NCBI RefSeq assembly: GCF_001458415.1
Contig: NZ_CYSD01000043.1
Coordinates: 1-64,000, forward strand
DNA: 64,000 nucleotides
DNA from: Tritonibacter multivorans
Lineage (GTDB): Bacteria; Pseudomonadota; Alphaproteobacteria; Rhodobacterales; Rhodobacteraceae
Direction of reading: 5' to 3'
Both the position numbers and the translations under genes were made by a program. Below the pieces are notes generated by a model. It did no database searches. It saw only the letters and a program-made list of their open reading frames with translations, and was not told the origin of the DNA. Numbering within the stretch: position 1 is the first letter of the stretch; the number at the start of each line of letters is the position of its first letter. Positions 24,613 to 33,584 of the stretch are shown here, piece by piece.

Positions 24613-25476
24613 GTGACACAACGGATCAAGGCAACCTGCGCAGCCCTGGCTGTGGCCTGTGTCCCGGGGCTCATGCCTGGGATTGCAGTGGGTGACCCAG
24701 ATGACGACAGCCTGACCATCAATGGCGAAATCGCGATTGTAACCGAGGCCGCAGCACCTGCGCATACCGAAAACCTCGACACGATCTATTCAGGCTGGAG
24801 GTTTCGCACGGACGAAACCCAAGCCGTGCAAATGGATGACTTTGATAATCCCGGCATGATTGGCGTCGAAAACGCGATGGTCGACTGGGCCACGGCGGAT
24901 GGGGCGGCGGGGAAATCCTGCGCTGATTGCCATGGCGCAGCAGAGAACATGGCAGGGGTGAGAGCCGTATACCCCAAATGGAACGAAGAGCAGGGCCGCG
25001 TGACTACCCTCGAGATGGAGGTCAACAATTGCCGCGAAAACCGCATGGACGCCAAGAAGTGGAAATACACCGGCGGCGACATGACGGATATGATCGCGCT
25101 GATTTCCTCTGTCTCGCGGGGCATGCCGGTGAATGTGGCGATTGACGGTCCGGCGCAATCCACTTGGGAGCAGGGCAAAGAGCTCTATTACACCCGGACG
25201 GGTCAGTTGGAGTTGTCCTGTGCAAACTGTCACGAGGACAGCTATGGCATGATGATCCGCGCGGATCACCTAAGTCAGGGGCATATCAACGGCTTTCCGA
25301 CCTACCGCTTGAAGAACACCAAGCTGAATTCGGTTCATGCCCGCTTCAAAGGCTGCGTGCGCGATACCCGCGCGCATACCTATAAGCCGGGATCTGACGA
25401 ATTCATCGCACTCGAGCTATATGTCGCGTCCCGCGGCAATGGGCTGAGTGTGGAAGGCCCGTCTGTTCGCAACTAA
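24613..25476 (+). CDS. soxA: SoxA, diheme cytochrome c, catalytic subunit of SoxXA
   Basis: A 287-residue periplasmic protein that starts at GTG with GGGAGG upstream. It has a signal peptide (1-26) and heme motifs CADCH (about 103-107) and CANCH (about 203-207). The active-site cysteine lies in GCVRDTRA (near residue 247); in studied SoxA this residue is a cysteine persulfide heme ligand. The extra NNCREN cysteine matches the diheme type. A hairpin follows the stop, so the transcript may end here. Confidence 0.95.
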   Translation: MTQRIKATCAALAVACVPGLMPGIAVGDPDDDSLTINGEIAIVTEAAAPAHTENLDTIYSGWRFRTDETQAVQMDDFDNPGMIGVENAMVDWATADGAAGKSCADCHGAAENMAGVRAVYPKWNEEQGRVTTLEMEVNNCRENRMDAKKWKYTGGDMTDMIALISSVSRGMPVNVAIDGPAQSTWEQGKELYYTRTGQLELSCANCHEDSYGMMIRADHLSQGHINGFPTYRLKNTKLNSVHARFKGCVRDTRAHTYKPGSDEFIALELYVASRGNGLSVEGPSVRN

Positions 25477-25483
25477 ATCACAG

Positions 25484-25516
25484 AAGGCCCTGCCGAAAAC
25501 GTGGGGCCTTTGATTT
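25484..25516 (+). terminator. terminator-like hairpin between soxA and soxB
   Basis: AAGGCCC pairs with GGGCCTT, followed by TGATTT, with partly pairing flanks (AAATCA and TGATTT). It lies eight bases past soxA and just before the soxB operator, so soxB probably starts a new transcript. Confidence 0.6.
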
Positions 25517-25525
25517 ACAAGCCAC

Positions 25526-25541
25526 ATTCACGTATATGAAT
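25526..25541 (+). promoter_or_regulatory. putative SoxR operator upstream of soxB
   Basis: An exact ATTC-ACGTATAT-GAAT palindrome ends 20 bases before the soxB ATG and just upstream of its GGAG. At this distance it would overlap the start of the transcript or the core promoter. Confidence 0.75.
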
Positions 25542-25561
25542 GTATATGGAGTAAGCCGCAC

Positions 25562-27259
25562 ATGATCTCGCGACGCGATTTTCTTCAGGTCAGCATGGCC
25601 GCCTCTGCGCTTTATGGGGCGTCGGGCTTTGGCAACTGGGCGCGGCTGGCCGCACAGCAACAGCTGACACAGGACCAGCTGCTGCAGTTTGACACCTTTG
25701 GTAATGTCTCGCTGATCCATATCACCGACATCCACGGGCAACTGACACCGCTCTATTTCCGTGAACCGTCGATCAATATCGGCGTCGGCGGCAATAAGGG
25801 CGCGGTGCCTCATGTGACTGGCGCGGATTTTCGTAAACTGTATGGCATCAAAGATGGCAGCCCCAGCCACTATGCGCTGAGTTCGGGTGACTTCGCCGCC
25901 CTGGCGCAGGGCTATGGCCGGGTGGGCGGTTTGGACCGTGTGGCGATGGTGATCAACGCCATTCGCGCAGACCGTCCGGATGCGATCCTTCTGGATGGCG
26001 GGGACACCTGGCATGGGTCTTATACCTGCTACAAGACCCAAGGCCAGGACATGGTCAATGTGATGAACGCGCTGAAACCGGACGCGATGACCTTCCATTG
26101 GGAGTTTACACTGGGCAGCGACCGTGTGGCCGAATTGGTCGAAGCGCTGCCCTTTGCCGCCCTTGGGCAGAACATTTTTGATGCGGAATGGGATGAACCC
26201 ACCGATCTTTTCCCGCCCTATAAGATGTTCGAACGTGGCGGCACAAAGATCGCGGTGATCGGGCAGGCCTTTCCCTATATGCCCATCGCGAACCCGCGCT
26301 GGATGTTCCCGGAATATTCCTTCGGTATTCGCGATGAAAACATGGCCGCCATGGTCGAAGAGGTCCGCAGCCAAGGCGCGGAATGTGTTGTTGTCCTCAG
26401 CCACAATGGCTTTGACGTGGACAAGAAGATGGCGGGTGTGGTGCCGGGGATTGATGTGATCCTGTCGGGCCACACCCATGACGCGCTGCCCGAACCGGTG
26501 GTGGTGGGTGACACGATCATCGTGCCTTCGGGGTCGAACGGGAAATTCGTCAGCCGCGTGGATCTGGACATTCGCGACGGGCGGATGATGGGCTATCGCC
26601 ACAAGCTGATCCCGATCTTCTCTGATGTGATTGCGCCCGACCCGAAGGTCGCCGCCCTGATCAAGGCGGAGCGCGCGCCCTATCTGGCTGAGATGGCCGA
26701 GGTGATCGGCCGCACCGAAAGCACGCTCTATCGACGCGGCAACTTCAATGGCACCTGGGATGATGTGATCTGTGACGCGTTGCTGAGCGAACGCGAGGCC
26801 GAAATCGCGCTCAGCCCCGGTGTGCGCTGGGGGCCATCGGTGATCCCCGGACAGGACATCACGCGCGAAGATATCTTTGGCGTCACCTCCATGACCTATG
26901 GCGAGGCTTACCGCACCGAAATGACCGGTGAATTCCTGAAAGTGGTGTTGGAAGATGTGGCAGACAACATCTTTAACCCCGATCCCTACTACCAGCAGGG
27001 CGGCGACATGGTGCGCACAGGTGGGCTTGGCTATCGGATTGATGTGTCCAAACCGCAGGGCGAGCGGATCTCCAATATGACCCTGCTGACGTCGGGTGAA
27101 CCGATTGATGCCGGTAAGTCCTATGTCGTGGCGGGCTGGGCCAGCGTGAACGAAGGCACCGAAGGCCCGCAGATCTGGGACGTGGTGGAAAACCACATTC
27201 GCAAGCTGGGCACCGTGACCGTTCAAGAGAACAACAGCGTCGAAGTCATTGGCGTGTAA
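25562..27259 (+). CDS. soxB: SoxB, dimanganese sulfate thioesterase
   Basis: A 565-residue periplasmic enzyme with a Tat signal (SRRDFLQVSMAAS). The metallophosphoesterase part has DIHGQ (Asp56, His58), the SoxB-type TFHWEFTLG, VLSHNGFDVD and SGHTHD (302-307). The C-terminal half is the 5'-nucleotidase-like substrate domain. SoxB hydrolyses the terminal sulfate from SoxYZ-bound intermediates using two Mn ions. The product length is normal. It is the first gene of soxBCDEF. Confidence 0.97.
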   Translation: MISRRDFLQVSMAASALYGASGFGNWARLAAQQQLTQDQLLQFDTFGNVSLIHITDIHGQLTPLYFREPSINIGVGGNKGAVPHVTGADFRKLYGIKDGSPSHYALSSGDFAALAQGYGRVGGLDRVAMVINAIRADRPDAILLDGGDTWHGSYTCYKTQGQDMVNVMNALKPDAMTFHWEFTLGSDRVAELVEALPFAALGQNIFDAEWDEPTDLFPPYKMFERGGTKIAVIGQAFPYMPIANPRWMFPEYSFGIRDENMAAMVEEVRSQGAECVVVLSHNGFDVDKKMAGVVPGIDVILSGHTHDALPEPVVVGDTIIVPSGSNGKFVSRVDLDIRDGRMMGYRHKLIPIFSDVIAPDPKVAALIKAERAPYLAEMAEVIGRTESTLYRRGNFNGTWDDVICDALLSEREAEIALSPGVRWGPSVIPGQDITREDIFGVTSMTYGEAYRTEMTGEFLKVVLEDVADNIFNPDPYYQQGGDMVRTGGLGYRIDVSKPQGERISNMTLLTSGEPIDAGKSYVVAGWASVNEGTEGPQIWDVVENHIRKLGTVTVQENNSVEVIGV

Positions 27260-27280
27260 GGAAAATGGAGCATTCGACCC

Positions 27281-28543
27281 ATGGATGAGATGTTCAAACC
27301 CTCCCGTCGGGCCTTCCTGCGTGGCAGTGCGGCGGTCGCCGCCGGTACCGTGGCCGGAGGTGCAGCAGCGCAAGTCCCTGATCCGCTGATCACCGAGCTT
27401 CAGGACTGGGCCTCCTATACCGGCGCAGGCGTCGACGAGACGCCTTATGGCATGCCGATCTCCTATGAATCCCATGTGATCCGGCGCAATGTGGAATGGC
27501 TCACGGCCTCGCCGATATCCTCCATCAACTTCACGCCGATCCATGCGCTGGAGGGCACGATCACCCCACAGGGCTGTGCCTTTGAGCGTCACCACTCCGG
27601 CGCCATCGAACTGCGCAAAGAAGATTACCGGCTTATGATCAACGGTTTGGTCGAAAAACCTCTGGTGTTCACTTATGAGGATCTGGAACGGTTCCCCCGC
27701 GAAAACCATGTCTACTTTTGCGAATGCGCGGCCAACACCGGCATGGAATGGGCAGGCGCGCAGCTGAATGGCGCGCAGTTTACCCATGGGATGATCCACA
27801 ATATGGAATACACCGGAGTGCCGCTGCGGACCCTGCTGGTCGAGGCAGGGGCGGATCTGGATCAGGACAAATGGGTTTACGTGGAGGGGGCCGATGCCTC
27901 TTCCAACGGGCGCTCTATCCCGATGGAGAAGGCGCTGGACGATGTGCTCGTGGCTTTCAAGGCCAACGGCGAGGCTTTGCGTATGGAGCACGGGTATCCA
28001 GTTCGCCTCGTCGTCCCCGGCTGGGAAGGCAATATGTGGGTCAAATGGCTGCGCCGGATCGAGGTCGTGGACCGCGCGGTGGAAAGCCGGGAAGAGACCT
28101 CCAAATACACGGATGTTTACGAGGACGGCACCGCACGAAAGTGGACGTGGGTCATGGATGCGAAATCTGTCATCACGTCGCCCAGCCCGCAGATGCCAAT
28201 CCCCCATGGCCCCGGTCCGCTGGTGATCTCGGGGCTGGCTTGGTCGGGTCATGGCCAGATCACACGGGTGGATGTGTCGCGCGATGGTGGCATCACCTGG
28301 GAGACCGCGCGCCTCGGCAAGCAGGGCGACACCAAGGCCCTGACGCGCTTCTACCTTGATATCAATTGGGACGGGGCGCCGATGCTCTTGCAGGCGCGGG
28401 CGATGGACGAGACCGGCTATGTCCAACCCACAAAGTCACAGCTGCGCGCACAGCGCGGTGAAAACGCCGTCTACCACAACAACTGCATCCAGACCTGGTA
28501 TGTGAACGAGAAAGGGGTCGCTGAGAATGTCGAAGTCTCCTAA
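27281..28543 (+). CDS. soxC: SoxC, molybdenum sulfane dehydrogenase subunit
   Basis: A 420-residue protein with a Tat signal (SRRAFLRGSAAVAAG), a sulfite-oxidase-type molybdopterin domain with the CEC motif near residues 147-149, and a C-terminal Mo-co dimerisation domain. With SoxD it oxidises the sulfane sulfur on SoxY by six electrons, which avoids sulfur globules. The start overlaps nothing; the end overlaps soxD by 17 bases, so the two are translationally linked. Confidence 0.96.
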   Translation: MDEMFKPSRRAFLRGSAAVAAGTVAGGAAAQVPDPLITELQDWASYTGAGVDETPYGMPISYESHVIRRNVEWLTASPISSINFTPIHALEGTITPQGCAFERHHSGAIELRKEDYRLMINGLVEKPLVFTYEDLERFPRENHVYFCECAANTGMEWAGAQLNGAQFTHGMIHNMEYTGVPLRTLLVEAGADLDQDKWVYVEGADASSNGRSIPMEKALDDVLVAFKANGEALRMEHGYPVRLVVPGWEGNMWVKWLRRIEVVDRAVESREETSKYTDVYEDGTARKWTWVMDAKSVITSPSPQMPIPHGPGPLVISGLAWSGHGQITRVDVSRDGGITWETARLGKQGDTKALTRFYLDINWDGAPMLLQARAMDETGYVQPTKSQLRAQRGENAVYHNNCIQTWYVNEKGVAENVEVS

Positions 28544-29852
28544 TATCCTCATTCCGGCCATGGGTGGCACCGCTTTGGTGCTTGGGCTTGCGTTCGGTAT
28601 TTCTTCCCGAGAGTATGGCGCAGCCAAAATTGACAGTCTGGAAACCCGTGTGGCGCAGGTGGAGGCGCATGCCTCGTCCGCCGGTCAAAAAGCCAAATCG
28701 GAGGCCGCGCGTGCCGCGGCGCTCGAAGCCCAAATCGCCGAGGTTCAGGCCGCCGCTGCCGCAAATCCAAAGACCTTGACCATGCCAGCTCCGCAGTCTG
28801 ACGGGGCCTATGGTCTGGGGCGCAGCGCCTTGGCGGAAGAAATCGCCGCCTGGGACGTCGATGTGCTGCCGGATGGGCGCGGCCTTCCCGAAGGGTCAGG
28901 TGATGCCTTTGACGGTGAAGAGGTTTTTGCCGATAAATGCGCGTCGTGCCATGGTGATTTTGCCGAAGGGGTCGACAATTGGCCCGTTCTTGCCGGCGGG
29001 TTTGACACGCTGGCCGATAAGGATCCGGTGAAAACCGTGGGCTCCTACTGGCCCTATCTGTCGACGGTTTGGGACTATATCCATCGCTCTATGCCCTTTG
29101 GGGAAGCAGGCACGCTTACGGCAGATGAAACCTATGCTATTGTCGCCTACATCCTTTATTCCAACGATCTGGTGGAGGATGATTTCGTGCTGAGCCACGA
29201 AAACTTTGCAGCCTTTGATATGCATAACAAAGGTGGATTTGTCGTCGATGACCGACCAGAGCTGGAATACGCCTCATGGCGGGCAGAGCCCTGCATGTCC
29301 GATTGCAAGGGCGAAGTCAAAGTCACCATGCGGTCGGTCTTTTTGGTGGAAACACCCGAGGTCGGGACAGTGTCTGTCATGAACCATGGCACGCTTGATG
29401 GGGTGCCGTCGTTCACGGCGGATGGTCCGTCGTTCATCCCTGTGTCCACCTCGCCCGCACCGCAAGCAGAGCCTGAACCAGCGACACAGCCTGTCCCGAA
29501 ACCAGTTGAAGCGGCGGCTTCTCCGGGCGAAGATGCGTTGGTGGCGGCAGGCGAGAAGGTTTTTAAAAAATGCAAGGCCTGCCATCAGGTTGGTGCCGGG
29601 GCCAAAAACCGCTCTGGTCCGCAGCTCAATGGGCTGATCGGGCGCACGATGGGATCTGTGGACGGGTTCCGCTACTCCAAAGTCTTTGCGCAGGCGCTGG
29701 AAGAGGGGCGTGTGTGGGACGAGGAGTCGTTGGTTGCGTTTCTGACGAAGCCTAAAACCTACATGAAAGGGACGAAGATGAGTTTTGCGGGTCTCAAGAA
29801 GGACGCTGACCTCGATGCCATCACGGCCTATTTGAAATCTGTAGGGGAGTAG
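28527..29852 (+). CDS. soxD: SoxD, diheme cytochrome c of sulfane dehydrogenase
   Basis: A 441-residue protein with an N-terminal signal/anchor helix (about residues 7-24), a short coiled coil, heme motifs CASCH (near 138) and CKACH (near 349), and an Ala/Pro/Glu-rich linker between the two cytochrome domains. It accepts electrons from SoxC. The presence of soxCD means full oxidation of thiosulfate to sulfate. soxE follows after three bases. Confidence 0.95.
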   Translation: MSKSPNILIPAMGGTALVLGLAFGISSREYGAAKIDSLETRVAQVEAHASSAGQKAKSEAARAAALEAQIAEVQAAAAANPKTLTMPAPQSDGAYGLGRSALAEEIAAWDVDVLPDGRGLPEGSGDAFDGEEVFADKCASCHGDFAEGVDNWPVLAGGFDTLADKDPVKTVGSYWPYLSTVWDYIHRSMPFGEAGTLTADETYAIVAYILYSNDLVEDDFVLSHENFAAFDMHNKGGFVVDDRPELEYASWRAEPCMSDCKGEVKVTMRSVFLVETPEVGTVSVMNHGTLDGVPSFTADGPSFIPVSTSPAPQAEPEPATQPVPKPVEAAASPGEDALVAAGEKVFKKCKACHQVGAGAKNRSGPQLNGLIGRTMGSVDGFRYSKVFAQALEEGRVWDEESLVAFLTKPKTYMKGTKMSFAGLKKDADLDAITAYLKSVGE

Positions 29853-29855
29853 GGA

Positions 29856-30566
29856 ATGCGCCTCATCCTTCAACGCATGCTGGCTGTTGTGGGGCTGATC
29901 GTGGCCACGGCGTCAACGGCAGATGAGTTTGGCGACCCTAAGGCAGGAAAGAAAGTCTACCGCAAATGCAGCGGCTGCCATCAGGTGGGCGAGGGCGCGC
30001 GACACCGGGTTGGCCCGCATCTGAATGGGATTTTCGGGCGCAAAGCTGCCAGTCACGAGGGGTTCAAATACTCTAAGGCGATGGTTCGGGCGGGCGACAA
30101 TGGGCTGGAATGGCACGCGGATACGCTTGATAGCTTTGTGGAGAACCCGCGGGCCCTGACCAGTGGTACAAGGATGAGCTTTCCGGGGCTGCGCAAGCAG
30201 AAAGACCGCCTCGACCTGATCGCCTATCTTCGGCAGTTCTCCGACGATCCGGCCAATATCCCCGAAGCGGATCCAACGGCCTCCCCTGTGGATCATGATC
30301 TGGATCCGGCAATTCTCGCGCTCGAAGGGGACCCGGAATACGGCGAGTATCTGAGCAGCGAATGCAAAACCTGCCACCAGTCAAGCGGCGGTGACGATGG
30401 CATCCCGTCGATCATTCTGTGGCCGGAGGAAGATTTTGTGATCGCCATGCACGCTTACAAAAACAAGAAGCGCCCACATCCTGTGATGCAGATGATGGCA
30501 GGGCGCCTGAATGAGGAGGAAATTGCAGCGCTGGCCGCCTATTTCGCCACGCTGGACAACGAATAA
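29856..30566 (+). CDS. soxE: SoxE, diheme cytochrome c
   Basis: A 236-residue periplasmic cytochrome with a signal peptide (about 1-22), CSGCH near residue 38 and CKTCH near residue 170. The first half closely resembles the second cytochrome domain of SoxD (KKVYRKCSGCHQVGEGA against EKVFKKCKACHQVGAGA), which suggests a duplication. SoxE is thought to work with the flavoprotein SoxF, as in flavocytochrome c sulfide dehydrogenase. Confidence 0.92.
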   Translation: MRLILQRMLAVVGLIVATASTADEFGDPKAGKKVYRKCSGCHQVGEGARHRVGPHLNGIFGRKAASHEGFKYSKAMVRAGDNGLEWHADTLDSFVENPRALTSGTRMSFPGLRKQKDRLDLIAYLRQFSDDPANIPEADPTASPVDHDLDPAILALEGDPEYGEYLSSECKTCHQSSGGDDGIPSIILWPEEDFVIAMHAYKNKKRPHPVMQMMAGRLNEEEIAALAAYFATLDNE

Positions 30567-30585
30567 GGTTAAGGGAGGAGAAGAT

Positions 30586-31845
30586 ATGACTTTCAACAGA
30601 CGTGCCTTTATCGGCACCAGCGCGGCATTGGCCGCAACGCTTGCAGCCCCGATGGTGCGCGGACAAGGCAAACCCCGTGTTGTTGTGATCGGCGGCGGGG
30701 CAGGCGGGGCTACTGCGGCACGCTACATTGCCAAGGACAGCAAAGGCGCCATTGACGTCACGCTGATTGAACCAACCCGCCGATACTATACCTGCTTTTT
30801 CTCCAACCTTTATCTGGGTGGGTTCAAGCAGATGGAAGACCTGGGCCACAGCTATGGCGGGCTCGCCGCAGGTGGGGTCAATGTGGTGCATGACTGGGCT
30901 GTTGGCGTGGATCGCGCAGCTAAAAGCGTCTCGCTCGCTGGGGGCGGGTCTGTGCCTTATGATAAACTGATTCTCAGCCCCGGCATCGATTTTGTCGAAG
31001 GCGCAGTAGAGGGTTGGGACCTGTCGGCACAGAACGCCATGCCACATGCCTATAAAGCGGGCTCGCAGACCGAACTTCTGAAAGCGCAGCTGATGGCCAT
31101 GCCCGAAGGCGGCACCTTTGCCATGGTCGCGCCGCCGAACCCCTATCGCTGCCCGCCGGGACCTTACGAGCGTGTCTCTATGGTGGCGCATTTCCTCAAG
31201 GCGAACAATCCAACCGCCAAGATCATTGTTGCGGATCCAAAACCGAAGTTTTCCAAGATGGGCCTGTTCCAGGAAGGCTGGGCGGATCATTACGAGGGCA
31301 TGGTCGATTGGATCGGCGAAGACTTTGGCGGCGGCAACGTGTCGGTCGATCCCGGTGCCATGACCGTTACAATTGATGGTGAGGTGACCAAGGTCGATGT
31401 GGCCAATGTCATCCCGGCGATGAAAGCGGGCCGTATTGCTGAACTTGCAGGTGTCACGGATGGCAATTGGGCGCCGGTGAACGCGGCCGATATGTCCACG
31501 AAAGCCGATGCGGATGTCTATGTGCTGGGCGATGCCTCCAGCCAGGGGGATATGCCAAAATCGGGCTTCTCGGCCAATTCCCAGGCCAAGGTCTGCGCCA
31601 ATGCGGTACGCGGCGCGCTGACGGGCTCCAAGATCTTCCCGGCGAAATTCTCCAACACCTGCTGGTCGTTGATCGCCACCAACGATGGCGTCAAGGTCGG
31701 CGCTACTTACGAGGCGACACCAGAAAAAATCGCCAAGGTGGATGGGTTCATCTCGCAGACCGGCGAAAGCGCGGATCTGCGCAAGGCGACTTACGAGGAA
31801 TCTGAGGGCTGGTATAGCGGCATCACCTCGGACATGCTGGGCTAA
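30586..31845 (+). CDS. soxF: SoxF, FAD-containing sulfide dehydrogenase subunit
   Basis: A 419-residue flavoprotein with a Tat-type signal (NRRAFIGTSAALAA), the FAD-binding motif VVVIGGGAGGATAARY directly after the cleavage region, the redox cysteine region FFSNLYLGG/RCPPGPYER and a C-terminal FCSD domain (YVLGDASSQGDMPKSG). It oxidises sulfide, passing electrons to SoxE. GGGAGGAG precedes the ATG. A strong hairpin follows the stop. Confidence 0.93.
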   Translation: MTFNRRAFIGTSAALAATLAAPMVRGQGKPRVVVIGGGAGGATAARYIAKDSKGAIDVTLIEPTRRYYTCFFSNLYLGGFKQMEDLGHSYGGLAAGGVNVVHDWAVGVDRAAKSVSLAGGGSVPYDKLILSPGIDFVEGAVEGWDLSAQNAMPHAYKAGSQTELLKAQLMAMPEGGTFAMVAPPNPYRCPPGPYERVSMVAHFLKANNPTAKIIVADPKPKFSKMGLFQEGWADHYEGMVDWIGEDFGGGNVSVDPGAMTVTIDGEVTKVDVANVIPAMKAGRIAELAGVTDGNWAPVNAADMSTKADADVYVLGDASSQGDMPKSGFSANSQAKVCANAVRGALTGSKIFPAKFSNTCWSLIATNDGVKVGATYEATPEKIAKVDGFISQTGESADLRKATYEESEGWYSGITSDMLG

Positions 31846-31856
31846 ACCAAAACAAT

Positions 31857-31883
31857 CGCCCCAGCTGGTCATTGGCTGGGGCG
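31857..31883 (+). terminator. hairpin after soxF
   Basis: CGCCCCAGC pairs with GCTGGGGCG across a nine-base loop. It lies 11 bases past the soxF stop; the following bases are not a U run. It may end or attenuate the soxB-F transcript. Confidence 0.55.
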
Positions 31884-31904
31884 CGCATTTGTAAGGGCGC
31901 GCAT

Positions 31905-32354
31905 GTGAAGGGGTTTCCAGATATTCCGCCGATATGGTGGGCGGGCAGTGTGGCAGTGATCTACGCGGCCCACTGGGCCTTGCCCACGTTGCATGTGAGC
32001 TCGGCCGCGTTGGATTGGGCGTCGCGTGCCTGTTTGTGGATTGCCCTTGCTGGCATCGCCTGGTCGGCATTGTGGTTCTGGCGCAAGCGCACCCCAATTG
32101 AACCGCACCACACGCCCCAAGCGTTGATTGTCGAAGGCCCCTATAAGGTCTCGCGCAATCCGATCTATCTGGCTTTGGTGCTGCTCACGCTGTCCGTGGC
32201 CCTTGGCAAAGGGTCCGTGATCGGCCTTGGCGTGACTGTTGCGCTTTGGTGGGTGCTGGATCGCCGCTTTGCCCGCGTCGAGGAGGAGCTGCTGCGCAGG
32301 ACCTTTCCGGACACAGCTGAAGAGTACATCGCCCGCACTAGGCGCTGGCTGTAA
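31905..32354 (+). CDS. isoprenylcysteine-methyltransferase/phospholipid-methyltransferase-like membrane protein
   Basis: A 149-residue membrane protein with about four helices and the family's C-terminal hallmarks: GPYKVSRNPIYLALVLL and RVEEELLRRTFPDTAEEYIARTRRWL (shown as RVEEELLRRTFP and EEYIARTRRW). The group includes NnrU-like and ICMT-type proteins that bind SAM; the true substrate here is unknown. GTG at 31905 is chosen, with AAGGG eight bases upstream. It lies between soxF and the convergent YeeE gene and overlaps the latter by 17 bases. A link with sulfur oxidation is unproven. Confidence 0.8.
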   Translation: MKGFPDIPPIWWAGSVAVIYAAHWALPTLHVSSAALDWASRACLWIALAGIAWSALWFWRKRTPIEPHHTPQALIVEGPYKVSRNPIYLALVLLTLSVALGKGSVIGLGVTVALWWVLDRRFARVEEELLRRTFPDTAEEYIARTRRWL

Positions 32355-33378
32355 CGCCTGCACGCGGACGCAGCAGGGCGCGCATCAGCACCGCCCCACC
32401 GACGATAGAGGCCAGCGCCAGCAAAGCTGAAACACTGAGCGCAGCACCGCCGCCAAGACCTGCACCCACGGTGCAGCCACCGGCCAGCACCCCGCCGAGG
32501 CCCATCAGCGCGCCGCCTGCACCATATCGCAGCATCTGATGCGGGGTTTCAAACCCTTGCAGGTCCAGCTCGCCGCGCGCAGCCGCACTCAGAAAACTGC
32601 CACCCAGAACGCCGCCGATAAAACCGACCTCAAACCCGGCCGGGAGCGCGGTCGAGGCCATTGTCCAAAACAGGCTGTCGCCCCAGGGCTGGGTAAAGGC
32701 CACGGACTGCACCGGGATGGGGTCGAATTCATCCATCAGCAGAAAGCCGGTTGTGATCCAACCTGCCACGGCCACAAGGCCAATCACCGAACCCAGCACA
32801 ATGTGCAACCAATTCGCTTTGCTGTCGCGCGCCAGATACAGGGCGACAGCGATCAGACCCAAGCCAATCGCCGGGGAGAAGCCAGGCAGGGCGGCCAGAG
32901 TTCCGATCGGGGACACAACCGTGATCTCGCTCAGGGTGCTGCGCAGCGGCGCAAGCACGCCCTTCATTGCGGCATGGGCCACAACGGCAAAGACGGCCAG
33001 AACGCTCAGCGCGCGCAGATTGCCCGTGGCCGAAAGCACCGTCAGCCGCGAGGCGCAGCCGCGTGTCAGCACCATGCCCGCACCAAAGGCCAAGCCGCCC
33101 AGCACGATCGCGGCCAGCGGGATATCGGTGGTCAGGTAGCGGTGTTCACTCAGGTCAATCAGACCTGCACTCTGTGCCACAGCAAAGCCAGCGATGGCCA
33201 CACCAAGGGCCATGATCCAAACCGCACGTGCCGAGGCATCGCCGCCGTCTTCGCCCGCAACCGCGCGGCGCAGGCAGAAGCGCGACATCTGCGCGGCCAC
33301 GCCAAAGGCAAGCCCAAGCGCGAAGCCAAAGAGCAATTGCAGGTTTAGGTCGGTTTCCACAAATTCGTAGAGCATCAC
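32338..33378 (-). CDS. second YeeE/YedE-type permease (SoxT-like)
   Basis: A 346-residue polytopic membrane protein of the same family as soxT, but clearly diverged from it. Conserved Cys loops are MSRFCLRRAV, TRGCASRLTVLSATGNLRAL and AGGCTVGAGLGGG. It should transport thiosulfate or another sulfur species. It is the last gene of the minus-strand group soxG-soxH-permease, 206 bp after soxH, and could be co-transcribed. No separate operator was found. A 206-bp gap (33379-33584) holds nothing recognisable. Confidence 0.85.
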   Translation of the reverse strand: MMLYEFVETDLNLQLLFGFALGLAFGVAAQMSRFCLRRAVAGEDGGDASARAVWIMALGVAIAGFAVAQSAGLIDLSEHRYLTTDIPLAAIVLGGLAFGAGMVLTRGCASRLTVLSATGNLRALSVLAVFAVVAHAAMKGVLAPLRSTLSEITVVSPIGTLAALPGFSPAIGLGLIAVALYLARDSKANWLHIVLGSVIGLVAVAGWITTGFLLMDEFDPIPVQSVAFTQPWGDSLFWTMASTALPAGFEVGFIGGVLGGSFLSAAARGELDLQGFETPHQMLRYGAGGALMGLGGVLAGGCTVGAGLGGGAALSVSALLALASIVGGAVLMRALLRPRAGVTASA

Positions 33379-33584
33379 GCTGTCCTCAGAAGATCAGACA
33401 GCATATCGGCCCTACATTCGGAAATGTCAAAGTGGAGTGGCAGAACGTCCATGCGGGTTTGTCATGCGCTTTGGAACGTTGTTCTGATAGGCCGATTTTG
33501 GACTATACGGGGTTTGTGCCATTGCGTGCGGTCAGATCCCAGTGTTCTTAATTCCACCAATCAATGCGCAAGGGCGAATGCGGA

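Noticed and set aside
25478-28426. A 982-codon open frame on the minus strand across soxB and soxC
   Set aside because: It lies fully antisense to two clear sox genes. It is rich in His, Arg and Gln without a domain, as expected of the shadow of GC-rich genes.
30412-32097. A 561-codon minus-strand frame across soxE and soxF
   Set aside because: Antisense to recognised sox genes and without any motif.
33379-33584. A SoxR operator before the second YeeE-type gene
   Set aside because: The sequence ATTCGGAAATGT near 33416 resembles half of a site, but no GAAT lies at the right distance.
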